Shown here piece after piece: positions 43,691 to 52,050 of a stretch of 64,000 nt of DNA. Numbering within the stretch: the stretch's first letter is position 1; each line of letters begins with the position of its first letter. The position numbers were made by a program, and so were the translations under genes. The stretch lies in the NCBI GenBank assembly GCA_900769355.1, contig CAAGGG010000005.1:1-64000 (forward strand), read 5' to 3'. The DNA comes from Candidatus Gastranaerophilales bacterium (GTDB taxonomy: Bacteria > Cyanobacteriota > Vampirovibrionia > Gastranaerophilales > Gastranaerophilaceae). The notes beneath the pieces are model-generated. The model worked only from the letters and a program-made list of their open reading frames with translations, had not been told where the DNA came from and searched no databases.

Positions 43691-43725
43691 TTATGCGCGG
43701 ACGGCGACTTTTTATGGGTAAATAG

Positions 43726-43813
43726 GCTGGATTGCTTCGCTAAACGCTCGCAATGACGTGAATAGCTGCTGTTCACGTCATTGCGAGGCTCTACTGAGCC
43801 GTGGCAATCCAGC
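43726..43813. repeat. Nested inverted repeat of the CATTGCGAG...CAATCCAGC type
   Basis: Outer arms GCTGGATTGC (43726-43735) and GCAATCCAGC (43804-43813). Inner perfect 16-bp arms CTCGCAATGACGTGAA (43747-43762) and its complement (43772-43787). Single copies of the half-element lie near 16525 and 63299. Elements of this wording are widespread in unrelated bacteria. Confidence 0.85.
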
Positions 43814-43853
43814 TTATCGTAATCAATTTTATTCCAACTAAAACAACTCTCGT

Positions 43854-43985
43854 TTGCTACGCAAGTAGCCCTCTGTAACAATATTCATTTATTCATACTC
43901 ATTTATTGGAACAAAGTTTACTGTGTTTTGCTAACAAGTTATTGCTCATTCCGCTATCGTGGCGATTTGACTTCGTAATCTATTG
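43854..43985. repeat. Family D copy joined to a family A tail
   Basis: GCTACGCAAGTAGCC (GNRA-type loop GCAA) with CTCTGTAACAATATTCATT tail, then GCTAACAAGTTATTGCTCAT and TTCGTAATCTATTG from family A. Together with the two preceding elements it fills the gap 43527-44083; I see no gene there. Confidence 0.7.
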
Positions 43986-44083
43986 TTAATGATGTTCAAC
44001 TTGAGAATTTTAAAATTATTCATTCTTGCGCATGAACAGATTTTTAGGTACAATTTTAATTAAGAATTAATAGGAAGAGAAAA

Positions 44084-46735
44084 ATGAATTGTTTTTTTAG
44101 AGAAAATCACGAGGCATTACATAATTGCGTAAAACCATACCAGTACGTGGGCGGAGAGTATTTGTCGTATAACAAAAATTTTGATGAGGCAAAAGTTAAG
44201 TTCGCATTTGTTTTTCCGGACAAGTACGAAATCGGGATTAGCAACCTTGGGGTTAGAATTCTGTATGATATTGTAAACAAGCATGAAGGCTGGTTTGCGG
44301 ATAGAGCTTATGCCCCGGAAGCTGATTTTAAGCCTAAAATGCTTTATGGTGTTGAAAGCAAAAGGTATTTGAAAGATTTTGACGCAGTTGGTTTTTCTCT
44401 TCAATATGAACTTGCGTATCCGACGATTTTAAAGATGCTTGAAATGTCAGGGATTCCATATCGCAACGATATGAGAGGCGATGACGATCCGATTGTTATG
44501 GCAGGTGGACCTTGTGCGTTTAACCCTTTGCCGATGGCTGATTTTATTGACGTTTTTATGATTGGTGATGGCGAAGATACGCTTAAAGAAGTTTGTGAAA
44601 TTTTAGAAAAAACTAAGGGAATGCCAAGAGCGGAAAGAATTAAGGCACTTTGTACCCCCTCACCCGAATTGCTAAGCTCGTGCAACTCGCTAAGCAATTC
44701 TACCCTCTCCCCAAGTGGCGGGGGAGAAGGATTGTCAGGTCGTTGGTCGGCATCTGTTGGTGGAAAAGTTAATAAACGAATTGCACAATTAACTTATGAT
44801 ACGGCTTTGAAATCGTATCCGATACCGTTTTCGACTTCTGTTCAGGATAGAGCGGTTGTAGAAATCCGTCGTGGTTGCGGTAGAATGTGTCGTTTTTGCC
44901 AACCGGGGCATGTGACTTTGCCGATTAGAGAAAGATCTGCTGAGGATATTATTAAAATTGCAAAAGAGTTAGTAAAAAATACCGGATATGATGAGTATTC
45001 TCTGCTTTCGCTATCTTCAAACGATTACAAAAATATTAATGAGGTTATAAAAGAGCTTGCGGTTGATTTTAACGACAAAAAAATCTCCGTATCTCTTCCG
45101 AGTCAACGTATTGACGGTTTTAATCTTGAACTTGCAAATCTTGTTCAAAGTGTTCGAAAATCAACAATGACACTTGCTCCCGAAGCTGGTAGTCAGCGAC
45201 TCCGCAATGTTATAAAGAAAAATATTACGGAAGAGATGATTTTGAACGCTGTTTTAACTCTTTACGAAAACGGCTGGTCGAGGGTGAAATTCTACTTTAT
45301 TTGCGGACTTCCGACAGAAACGCTGGAAGATATGGACGAGATGGCAGAACTTTTGAACCGAATTAAGTATCGTGCAAGGCTTTTGAAGCGTGAAAAGGGC
45401 TTAAATCATGGGCTTGATATAACTTGTACATTGTCAATCTTTGTGCCAAAGCCGTTTACACCGTTTCAGTGGTGCGGACAGATGGATTTGAAAGAGGTTT
45501 CAGAACATATCAGACATTTGAAAGAAAAGACTAAGCACATAAAAGGTTTGAAAATCAATTATCACGAAGACGTAATCTCGCAAATTGAGGCGGTTTTAAC
45601 TCGTGGTGATAGGTCACTTTGCAAGTATATAGAGGCACTTTATAAAAAAGGTTGTTATCTTGATGCTTGGGGTGAGTATTTCAAGGAAGACATTTGGCAT
45701 GAAACGGCTAAAGAGTTAGGTTTTGACTTAGCTGAACTTGCAAAACATCAGTTTTCAACAGATGAAGAACTTCCTTGGGATTTCATCAACACAGGAATTG
45801 ATAAAAGTTGGTTAATTAATGAATATAATCTTGCCGTAAATTCTTCCCTCGCCCATTCGGGGGGAGGAACTGAGGGAGAGGGGCAAAACATTGTTCCTAC
45901 TTGCGAAAAACAGTGTGTAAACTGTGGTGTTTGTCCGAATTTAAAGACGCATAAGGTTATGGCAAAACCTTTCAAGGCTTGTGAAAAAGCTCAGAATATG
46001 AAAATTGAGCACAAAGATCCGACAACTGTAAACGGTTATGACAGAGAGGTTTACAAATATCGAATTAAGTTGACAAAAACAGGGATTTTGAAATATTTTT
46101 CTCACCTCGATTGGCAAAATACTTTCTTTAAGGCACTTGCTCGAACTGATTTAGATATTGTTTATTCGCTTGGCTATAACCCGTCAATGAAGGTTTCTAT
46201 GGGCGTTGCACTGCCATTGTTTGCGGAAAGTGACGGAGAACTTGTTGATGTAGAATTATTTGACGATTTGACGGAAAACGAATTGAAAGAGAAGTTGGAA
46301 AAAGTTCTTCCAAAAGAATCAAGAATTATAAGTATTGTAAAAATTGCAAAAAATGCTCCGGCAATTGATATTACGGCACAGTGGGCAGAATATAAGGTAA
46401 ATATTTTTAATAAATCACTTTACGATTTTAAAGATTTGGTATATAATACGGACAGAGTTTTATCTTCCGAAGAAATTTTTATAGAGAAGAAAAACAAAAA
46501 AGGTTTACTCAAAAAAACAGACATTAAACAGTCAATAAAATCATATAGGTTTGACGGAGAAAGTCTGTTCATAGTACTAAAAACCGGTCAATCAGCAGTG
46601 AACAAAGAAGATGGGACAGTTGAAGCAGGAATTCCCGCGTTGAGAGCAGATGTTTTGATGGATTTGATTGCATCAGGTGTAACGTTTGATATCAGACGTA
46701 CCAGATTCTTTGATAAAGATTTACAAGAATTATAA
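44084..46735 (+). CDS. B12-binding-type radical SAM protein fused to DUF2344
   Basis: 883 residues. The N-terminal cobalamin-binding-like domain (about 30-190) precedes a radical SAM core (about 255-500), whose [4Fe-4S] motif reads C-G-R-M-C-R-F-C in RRGCGRMCRFCQPGH. A C-terminal DUF2344 domain (about 655-880) starts YRIKLTKTGILKYFSHLDWQ. A cysteine cluster, CEKQCVNCGVCPNL, lies between them. This TIGR03960/TIGR03936 fusion is known but its reaction is not established. An RNase E/G gene follows after 10 bp, a common pairing that hints at RNA or ribosome work. Two stretches match intergenic repeat F and lie in linkers (about residues 190-215 and 587-602). RBS AGGAAGAGAAAA. Confidence 0.9.
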   Translation: MNCFFRENHEALHNCVKPYQYVGGEYLSYNKNFDEAKVKFAFVFPDKYEIGISNLGVRILYDIVNKHEGWFADRAYAPEADFKPKMLYGVESKRYLKDFDAVGFSLQYELAYPTILKMLEMSGIPYRNDMRGDDDPIVMAGGPCAFNPLPMADFIDVFMIGDGEDTLKEVCEILEKTKGMPRAERIKALCTPSPELLSSCNSLSNSTLSPSGGGEGLSGRWSASVGGKVNKRIAQLTYDTALKSYPIPFSTSVQDRAVVEIRRGCGRMCRFCQPGHVTLPIRERSAEDIIKIAKELVKNTGYDEYSLLSLSSNDYKNINEVIKELAVDFNDKKISVSLPSQRIDGFNLELANLVQSVRKSTMTLAPEAGSQRLRNVIKKNITEEMILNAVLTLYENGWSRVKFYFICGLPTETLEDMDEMAELLNRIKYRARLLKREKGLNHGLDITCTLSIFVPKPFTPFQWCGQMDLKEVSEHIRHLKEKTKHIKGLKINYHEDVISQIEAVLTRGDRSLCKYIEALYKKGCYLDAWGEYFKEDIWHETAKELGFDLAELAKHQFSTDEELPWDFINTGIDKSWLINEYNLAVNSSLAHSGGGTEGEGQNIVPTCEKQCVNCGVCPNLKTHKVMAKPFKACEKAQNMKIEHKDPTTVNGYDREVYKYRIKLTKTGILKYFSHLDWQNTFFKALARTDLDIVYSLGYNPSMKVSMGVALPLFAESDGELVDVELFDDLTENELKEKLEKVLPKESRIISIVKIAKNAPAIDITAQWAEYKVNIFNKSLYDFKDLVYNTDRVLSSEEIFIEKKNKKGLLKKTDIKQSIKSYRFDGESLFIVLKTGQSAVNKEDGTVEAGIPALRADVLMDLIASGVTFDIRRTRFFDKDLQEL
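44653..44728 (+). repeat. In-frame family F repeat inside the radical SAM gene (first)
   Basis: Begins CCCCCTCACCCGAATT, ends AATTCTACCCTCTCCCC and a GGCGGGGGAG half, the same boxes as the intergenic copy at 43618-43690. Translated as a Ser/Pro/Gly/Leu-rich stretch (CTPSPELLSS ... LSPSGGGEG) between the B12-like and radical SAM domains. Confidence 0.85.
45844..45890 (+). repeat. In-frame family F-like repeat inside the radical SAM gene (second)
   Basis: TCCCTCGCCCATTCGGGGGG hairpin followed by GAGGGAGAGGGGC. Translated as SSLAHSGGGTEGEGQ just before the CxxxCxxCxxC cluster. Confidence 0.75.
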
Positions 46736-46745
46736 AGGATTTTTT

Positions 46746-48590
46746 ATGGCAAACGAAAAACGTAACAACAAAAATCATCAGCAACAAAATGCTGACAAAA
46801 GAATTATTATTGCCGAACGTGACAACATTGCAGCGGTAATGGAAGGTGGAAAAGTTACTGATTTCTTTATTTCAAGAGGAGATGTAATTTTAGGAGATGT
46901 TTATTTAGCAACAGTTGACAACATTTTGCCAAGTATTGATGCGGCATTTGTTGACGTTGGTGTTGACAAAATGGGCTTTTTGCACGCACAAGACGTTATG
47001 GGCAAAGGCTCTTTGAAAGATAAACTTTCTCCAAAACAAAAATTGATTGTACAAGTTGTAAAAGAACCGACAGGTCACAAAGGGCCGAGAGTTACAACAG
47101 AAGTCAGTCTCCCTGGAAGATTTTTGGTATTGATGCCAAATGAACCCGGAATCAGTATCAGTAAAAAAATTGAAAACTCTAAGGAAAGAGCTCGATTGAA
47201 ATCTGTTGTAAGCTTGATTAAGCCCGTTGGTGTCGGTGTAATTATCAGAACTGAGGCAGAAGGTCAGTCAGAAGCAGATATTCAAGAAGATTTAGAAATT
47301 TTACTTGAAAAATGGAACAATATTATCACTGCGTCTGAAACTATGACGCCTCCAAATCTTTTGTATAGAGATCAAGATTTGCTTTATAGAACAATTAGAG
47401 AAGCTTGTACGGAAGATGTTAAGGAAATCGTTGTAGATACAGCTTTTGCAATGCAAAGAGTTCAAAATATTTTGCAAAACTGGCACATGAACAAAAACGT
47501 TCAAGTTACTTTGTACAAAGGAACAGAACCTCTTCTTGTGGCAACAGATGTTCATAAAGAAATTAAGGCGGCTTTAAATATTAAAGTTAATATGCCATCG
47601 GGTGGTTACCTGTTTATCCAACAAACAGAGGCATTGACAGTAATCGACGTAAACAGTGGTAAATTCACAAGTTCGTCAACACAAGATGAAACGATTTTAA
47701 AAACCAATATTGAGGCTGTCCATGAAATTGCTCGTCAACTTCGTTTGAGAAATATCGGCGGTATGATTATCGTTGACTTTATCGATATGATGTCAAGAGC
47801 AGATAAGCTTGCTATGCTTGAAGAATTGGAAATTGCGCTTGAGCCTGATAAAGCAAAACCGCAAGTCGGACAAATTTCTGATTTGGGGCTTGTAGAATTG
47901 ACTCGTCACAGACAAGGTCAATCGTTGTCTGAAATCTTTACAAAAAGATGTCCGCACTGCCAAGGTACAGGCTACTTTATGAACGAATTCAACTTTGCAA
48001 CTCCGACAGCTGAAGGCGAATACAGAGCAAAAGCTGCAAAAATGAAATTGCCTGTAAATAACTTTAAAAAGAACAACAAAAATAATAAGAATAACAACCA
48101 AAACCAACCGGCTCTGCAACAAGAGGCAGTTGAAGAACAACAAGTTCAACAAACACCTGTTGTAGAGGTTGAAAATCCGTCAACAGTTGCAACTCAGGAA
48201 ACTGAAAAACGCGAAAACAAGCGTAAACGTGGCGGCAGAAAGAGCAAGTTTGAGAAAAAACAAGAAGCTCCGCAAGAAGCAACTGAACAAGTTGTAGAAA
48301 CAGCGGAAACTGTTCTTAAACCGAATGAAGAAATTAAACCTGTAATTGAGCCGGAAGCAGCTGAAAAAACTGAAAAGGTTGAAAAAACAGTAGCTTCAAC
48401 TGATGAAAAAGCTCAAACAGAGGTGCAGGTAGAACAAGCAGAAGAATCTTCAGAAGAACAAGTTGAAGAAAAACCAAAACGTACTCGTCGTCCTAATCGT
48501 GGAGCTTCTAAAACAAGAAAGCCACGAGCTAAAAAGACTAAGGATACAGAAGAAAAAGCAGAAAATTCAGAGGAAAAAGTTGAAGAATAA
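46746..48590 (+). CDS. rne: Ribonuclease E/G
   Basis: Endoribonuclease for mRNA decay and rRNA/tRNA processing, 614 residues. Start set at ATG 46746 after AAAGGATTTTTT; the upstream frame from 46686 overlaps the previous gene. An S1 domain (about 40-125, GDVILGDVYLATVDNILPSI) precedes RNase H-like and DNase I-like parts. The catalytic metal residues are in VIDVNSGKFT and IIVDFIDM, and the zinc-link is C-P-H-C (residue about 402). From about residue 435 the chain is disordered: an Asn/Lys run (KNNKNNKNNNQNQ), then a Glu/Lys/Pro/Arg-rich tail that could bind RNA or partner proteins, as in RNase E degradosome scaffolds. Its 3' end overlaps the next gene. Confidence 0.94.
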   Translation: MANEKRNNKNHQQQNADKRIIIAERDNIAAVMEGGKVTDFFISRGDVILGDVYLATVDNILPSIDAAFVDVGVDKMGFLHAQDVMGKGSLKDKLSPKQKLIVQVVKEPTGHKGPRVTTEVSLPGRFLVLMPNEPGISISKKIENSKERARLKSVVSLIKPVGVGVIIRTEAEGQSEADIQEDLEILLEKWNNIITASETMTPPNLLYRDQDLLYRTIREACTEDVKEIVVDTAFAMQRVQNILQNWHMNKNVQVTLYKGTEPLLVATDVHKEIKAALNIKVNMPSGGYLFIQQTEALTVIDVNSGKFTSSSTQDETILKTNIEAVHEIARQLRLRNIGGMIIVDFIDMMSRADKLAMLEELEIALEPDKAKPQVGQISDLGLVELTRHRQGQSLSEIFTKRCPHCQGTGYFMNEFNFATPTAEGEYRAKAAKMKLPVNNFKKNNKNNKNNNQNQPALQQEAVEEQQVQQTPVVEVENPSTVATQETEKRENKRKRGGRKSKFEKKQEAPQEATEQVVETAETVLKPNEEIKPVIEPEAAEKTEKVEKTVASTDEKAQTEVQVEQAEESSEEQVEEKPKRTRRPNRGASKTRKPRAKKTKDTEEKAENSEEKVEE

Positions 48591-48864
48591 GATTATTTCG
48601 ACAATTTTTACGTTAATATTGACAGCAAATGTGGGTTTGTGTGAACAGACCCACACTTCTGCTATGCATACGGCTGCTGTGAAGTTTGGGCTTGCAATGG
48701 GCGGAGTTGTTTTGTCGTCCTTAATAATTTATTTTGGATTAACTATTTACAACAAATTTTTTGCTAAAATGGTAAACCTTAAATATGAGGAAGATGCTCT
48801 TAAAACGCCCCAAACAACAGATGAGGCAGTAAGATTTTTTATTCATAAGAACAAGTTGAGGTAA
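48580..48864 (+). CDS. Small membrane protein overlapping rne (94 aa)
   Basis: Not recognised. I place the start at TTG 48580 because AGAGGAAAAAG is a fitting SD and the protein then begins with a clean signal sequence (KNKIISTIFTLILTANVGLC). A longer frame from 48463 is only a shadow of the rne tail. After the signal there is a second hydrophobic segment (about 35-58, FGLAMGGVVLSSLIIYFGL) and a short charged cytoplasmic or periplasmic tail. LTANVGLC may be a weak lipobox. It overlaps rne by 11 bp and is followed after 6 bp by the pilin-like gene, so the three are probably one operon. Confidence 0.6.
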   Translation: MKNKIISTIFTLILTANVGLCEQTHTSAMHTAAVKFGLAMGGVVLSSLIIYFGLTIYNKFFAKMVNLKYEEDALKTPQTTDEAVRFFIHKNKLR

Positions 48865-48870
48865 GATTTT

Positions 48871-49089
48871 ATGAAAAAAGCTTTTGGTGCGATTGATTTG
48901 CTTGTCGGACTCGTAATTACGGCAATCGTTTTTATGATTGGTATGAATGCGTTGAGGGGTAGTTCGCTTAAACTTCAAGGTAATAAGGTTGATACAAAAA
49001 GTGTTCAACAACAGGTTGATGAGCAGGTGAACGAAATTCAAAATATGCGTCAACAGGCTATAGAGTATAATAAACAGGTCGAGGAGTAA
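48871..49089 (+). CDS. Small pseudopilin-like membrane protein (72 aa)
   Basis: Begins MKKAFGAIDLLVGLVITAIV, which recalls a type IV prepilin: short basic leader, Gly, hydrophobic helix with an acidic residue early in it (Asp in place of the usual Glu5). The rest is a Gln/Val-rich amphipathic helix (QQQVDEQVNEIQNMRQQAIE) with no globular head, so it is much shorter than true pilins. It could be a minor pseudopilin, or just a single-pass membrane protein. Start follows AGGTAAGATTTT. It lies in the rne operon tail; no pilus genes are seen. Confidence 0.5.
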   Translation: MKKAFGAIDLLVGLVITAIVFMIGMNALRGSSLKLQGNKVDTKSVQQQVDEQVNEIQNMRQQAIEYNKQVEE

Positions 49090-49114
49090 GGCAAAAATCG
49101 TTAAACTATACAAA

Positions 49115-49143
49115 TTGCATTATGTTTAAATTTTTTGTATAAT
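49115..49143 (+). promoter_or_regulatory. mlaE promoter, leaderless start
   Basis: TTGCAT at 49115-49120, 17-base spacer, TATAAT at 49138-49143, six bases, then ATG 49150 with no SD. Confidence 0.6.
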
Positions 49144-49149
49144 CTAAAA

Positions 49150-49959
49150 ATGAGCAGTCTAAGAAAGTATTACAAACAGTCGGCAACATACAAGATTTTT
49201 TCTGGAATTTTCATTGAGTTTAAGAGCTTTTTGGAAACTCTTGGTGAAATTGCGATGAATGGTGTTGCGACGGTGCGTTTTACTTTGTTTAGCAAGATTG
49301 ATTATAAGGAACTTGTTGATCAGTGTTACCGTTTTGGGGTAACTTCTTTGCCGATTACGCTTTCGATTGTCGGAATGACGTCTATTATTGTTGCTTCTCA
49401 GGTTGCTTTGGAGATGGTAAAACAGGGAGGAAGTAATTTTGTCGGGCTTTTAATGTCTATGTTGATTGTTCGAGAAGTCGGAGTTATTATGTCTGGTTTT
49501 GCGATAATTTCTATGATTGGCTCTTCTCTGGCATCTGAAATTGCTACTATGCGTGTAACTGAGCAGATTGACGCAATTGAAGTTTTGAAGGTAAATCCGA
49601 TAAAATATCTATTTGTGCCGAGGGTTTTGGCAGGAACTCTTATGATGCCGCCAGTAGTTCTGATTGCTTCTGCAGTTGGTGTAATAGCCGGTGCTGTTAC
49701 GGCGAAATTAACCTCAGGGCTGGGTTATCGAGCTTTCTTTGATTCCGCATGGCTTGGAATATATATGAAAGATTTAGGTGTCTGCTTGCTTAAAGCTTTG
49801 GTTTTCGGTTGGACAATATCTTTGATAAGTTGTTCTTGCGGGTATTACGCAAAAGGCGGAGCAAAGGGCGTTGGAGAGGCTACAAACAAAGCTGTTGTTT
49901 GGTCATTTGTGGCAATTGTAATTTGGGATATGATTTTTGCGATAGCATTTTTCTTTTAA
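49150..49959 (+). CDS. mlaE: MlaE-family ABC permease for lipid transport
   Basis: Permease of the MCE/Mla system that moves phospholipids between membranes, 269 residues. Five to six TM segments with MlaE hallmarks: ITLSIVGMTSIIVASQVALE, REVGVIMSGFAIISMIGSSL, ASEIATMRVTEQIDAIEVLK and VNPIKYLFVPRVLAG. Start taken at ATG 49150, six bases after a TATAAT; the 49135 frame starts in the promoter. The ATPase follows after 17 bp. No MCE-domain (MlaD) or MlaB/C gene is adjacent. Confidence 0.93.
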   Translation: MSSLRKYYKQSATYKIFSGIFIEFKSFLETLGEIAMNGVATVRFTLFSKIDYKELVDQCYRFGVTSLPITLSIVGMTSIIVASQVALEMVKQGGSNFVGLLMSMLIVREVGVIMSGFAIISMIGSSLASEIATMRVTEQIDAIEVLKVNPIKYLFVPRVLAGTLMMPPVVLIASAVGVIAGAVTAKLTSGLGYRAFFDSAWLGIYMKDLGVCLLKALVFGWTISLISCSCGYYAKGGAKGVGEATNKAVVWSFVAIVIWDMIFAIAFFF

Positions 49960-49976
49960 AGGTGTAAAATAAAATT

Positions 49977-50699
49977 ATGAGTATAGAAGTTAAAAATTTG
50001 ACAAAAGCATTTGACGAGAGAAAAGTTTTGGACGACATTTCGTTCAATGTTGAAGATGGTGAAACTTTAGCAGTTGTCGGGTTCTCTGGCTCTGGTAAAA
50101 GTACGATTTTGAAACTTATTTGCGGACTTTTGACTCCTGATAATGGAGAAATCAAAACAACAGGCGGTGAAATTGCAATGGTTTTTCAGTATTCGGCACT
50201 GTTTGACTCATTAAATGTGGCTGATAACATTGCTTTTGCACTTCATGAAAGAAAAGATTTGAGAAATAAATATTCTGAAAAAGAGATTAAAAATATTGTA
50301 TCAGAAAAGCTTGAACTTGTTGGTTTAAAAGGAATTGAGAGTAAATTTCCGTCAGAATTGTCAGGTGGTATGCAAAAACGTGTAAGTTTCGCAAGGGCAA
50401 TTGTGACTGAGCCAAAAACGATTTTGTATGACGAGCCGACAGCCGGCTTGGATCCGATTTCGTCGACTTTGATTGAGGATTATATAGTTCGACTTAAAGA
50501 AGAAACTCATGCCTCGTCAATTGTTGTAACACATCAGATGTCGACAATTCAAAGAACGGCGAACAGAGTCATAATGCTTTATGATGGTAAAATAGTTTAT
50601 GAGGGAACTCCTGAGGATATGTTGAGGCAAGATACGCCTTATACAAAACAGTTTGTGACTGCTTCTTTGGAAGGACCTATGCAAATGATAGCTGAGTAG
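49977..50699 (+). CDS. mlaF: MlaF-type ABC ATPase
   Basis: ATPase partner of MlaE, 240 residues. Walker A VGFSGSGKST, Q-loop MVFQYSALFDSLNV, signature ELSGGMQKRVSFARAI, Walker B PKTILYDEPTAGLDP and switch His in VVTHQM. The S-G-G-M-Q-K-R-V signature and the FDSLNV run after the Q-loop are typical of Mkl/MlaF. A TAAAAT six bases before the ATG could be a second, leaderless promoter; AAAGG 14 bases away is too far for a good SD. An aminotransferase gene follows after 13 bp. Confidence 0.92.
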   Translation: MSIEVKNLTKAFDERKVLDDISFNVEDGETLAVVGFSGSGKSTILKLICGLLTPDNGEIKTTGGEIAMVFQYSALFDSLNVADNIAFALHERKDLRNKYSEKEIKNIVSEKLELVGLKGIESKFPSELSGGMQKRVSFARAIVTEPKTILYDEPTAGLDPISSTLIEDYIVRLKEETHASSIVVTHQMSTIQRTANRVIMLYDGKIVYEGTPEDMLRQDTPYTKQFVTASLEGPMQMIAE

Positions 50700-50712
50700 A
50701 AAAGGAAAAATT

Positions 50713-51963
50713 ATGGATATAGAAAAACTATTTAATGAAGAAGTAATGTCGTTGGATACGTACATTATGTTTAAATTGAAAGAACAAACAGCAAAATTAA
50801 AAGATGAATTGACTGCTCGAAACAGAGCTCCGATTTCACTTTCAATGGGGGCTCCAACTGCAAATCCTCCAAAAGCTTTGCTTGATAGATTGAAAGAAAT
50901 TCTTGATGAGGACGGAATTCACATGTACTCAACTCCGAAAGGTGAGCCTTATTTTAGAAAAGCGATTGCGCAGAGAATGAAAAATCGTTTTGGGGTTGAA
51001 TTGGATCCAGAAACAGAAATTTTCTCACTTGTGGGGTCAAAAGAAGGTATTGCAAACTTGGTTAGATTTATTACAACTCCAAAACATGAAGAGTTTGAAA
51101 AAGATGTAATTATGGTACCAGACCCTTGCTATGCATCATATTTACAGTTTATCAAATGTTCGGGAGCAAAAGCTTATCCAATGCCTTTGACTGCTGAAAA
51201 TAACTTCCAGCCTGATGTTGAAGCTATTTATAACCAAATTATAAAAGACGGTTACAAACCTGAAAATATTAAGGCGTTGTTTATCAACTTCCCTAACAAT
51301 CCGATGGGGATTTCGACAACTCGTAAATACGTTCAATCTGTAATTGATTTTTGTAAAAAACATGACATATTGTTGGCGTCAGATGCTGCATATGCGGATT
51401 TGTATTTTGCAGAAGATGAAAAACCTTTCAGTATTTTTGAACTTGAAGGTGCAAAAGATATCGGTATTGAATTCTACAGCTTTTCAAAACCTTACGCTGT
51501 AACAGGTTGGAGATTAGGTTGGGTTTGCGGGAACAAAGACGTTATCCAACGCTTTGGCAAAGGTAAATCAACTATTGATAACGGGATTTTCAAAGCTCTT
51601 CAAAAAGCTTGTGCTGAAATTCTGAATTCAGAAGAAGGTGACAAGTATATTGAGGAAGGTAACAAGGGTTATGCCAGAAAGCAAGCTATTATGGTAAAAG
51701 GTTTCAAGGAACTTGGTTGGGATATTGATGAAAAAACAGTCCCGCATACAACTTTCTACTTATGGTTGCCTATTCCGAAAAGATACGATTCTGCTTTCAA
51801 ATTCTGCGAAGATGTTTTGAAAAAATCAGGCGTTGTATTGGTGCCGGGAAATGCTTTTGGTGACCATGGCGAAGGGTTTTTCAGACTTTCTTATGTTTGT
51901 TCTGATGAGCAGTTGCAGGAAGTTGTTGACAGATTTAAAGAGGACGGTTTCTATTTTGAATAA
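50713..51963 (+). CDS. Class I/II aminotransferase, LL-diaminopimelate aminotransferase-like
   Basis: PLP-dependent aminotransferase of 416 residues. The PLP lysine is in SFSKPYAVTGWRLG; other fold-type I motifs are GSKEGIANLVRF, DPCYASYLQF, FINFPNNPMGI and the terminal R in GFFRLSY. The wording VELDPETEIFSLVGSKEGI is closest to DapL-type enzymes, which make LL-diaminopimelate for lysine and peptidoglycan, as in cyanobacteria. The more general alanine or aspartate aminotransferase remains possible. RBS AAAAGGAAAAATT. Followed by a strong terminator. Confidence 0.8.
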   Translation: MDIEKLFNEEVMSLDTYIMFKLKEQTAKLKDELTARNRAPISLSMGAPTANPPKALLDRLKEILDEDGIHMYSTPKGEPYFRKAIAQRMKNRFGVELDPETEIFSLVGSKEGIANLVRFITTPKHEEFEKDVIMVPDPCYASYLQFIKCSGAKAYPMPLTAENNFQPDVEAIYNQIIKDGYKPENIKALFINFPNNPMGISTTRKYVQSVIDFCKKHDILLASDAAYADLYFAEDEKPFSIFELEGAKDIGIEFYSFSKPYAVTGWRLGWVCGNKDVIQRFGKGKSTIDNGIFKALQKACAEILNSEEGDKYIEEGNKGYARKQAIMVKGFKELGWDIDEKTVPHTTFYLWLPIPKRYDSAFKFCEDVLKKSGVVLVPGNAFGDHGEGFFRLSYVCSDEQLQEVVDRFKEDGFYFE

Positions 51964-51989
51964 GTTTTTGAAAATTGTTAAATAGAACT

Positions 51990-52018
51990 AAAAAGAGCCT
52001 CAAAAAGGCTCTTTTTTA
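51990..52018. terminator. Bidirectional terminator between the aminotransferase and ugd
   Basis: AAAAGAGCCT (51991-52000) with AGGCTCTTTT (52006-52015), a five-base loop and A/T runs on both sides. Confidence 0.9.
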
Positions 52019-52050
52019 GTATATCTATGGAGAATTGTAAATTTCGGATT

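Noticed and set aside
48463..48579. Longer start for the 94-aa membrane protein
   Set aside because: The extra 39 residues are an out-of-frame reading of the rne tail (Lys/Arg-rich), with a better SD and a signal sequence at TTG 48580.
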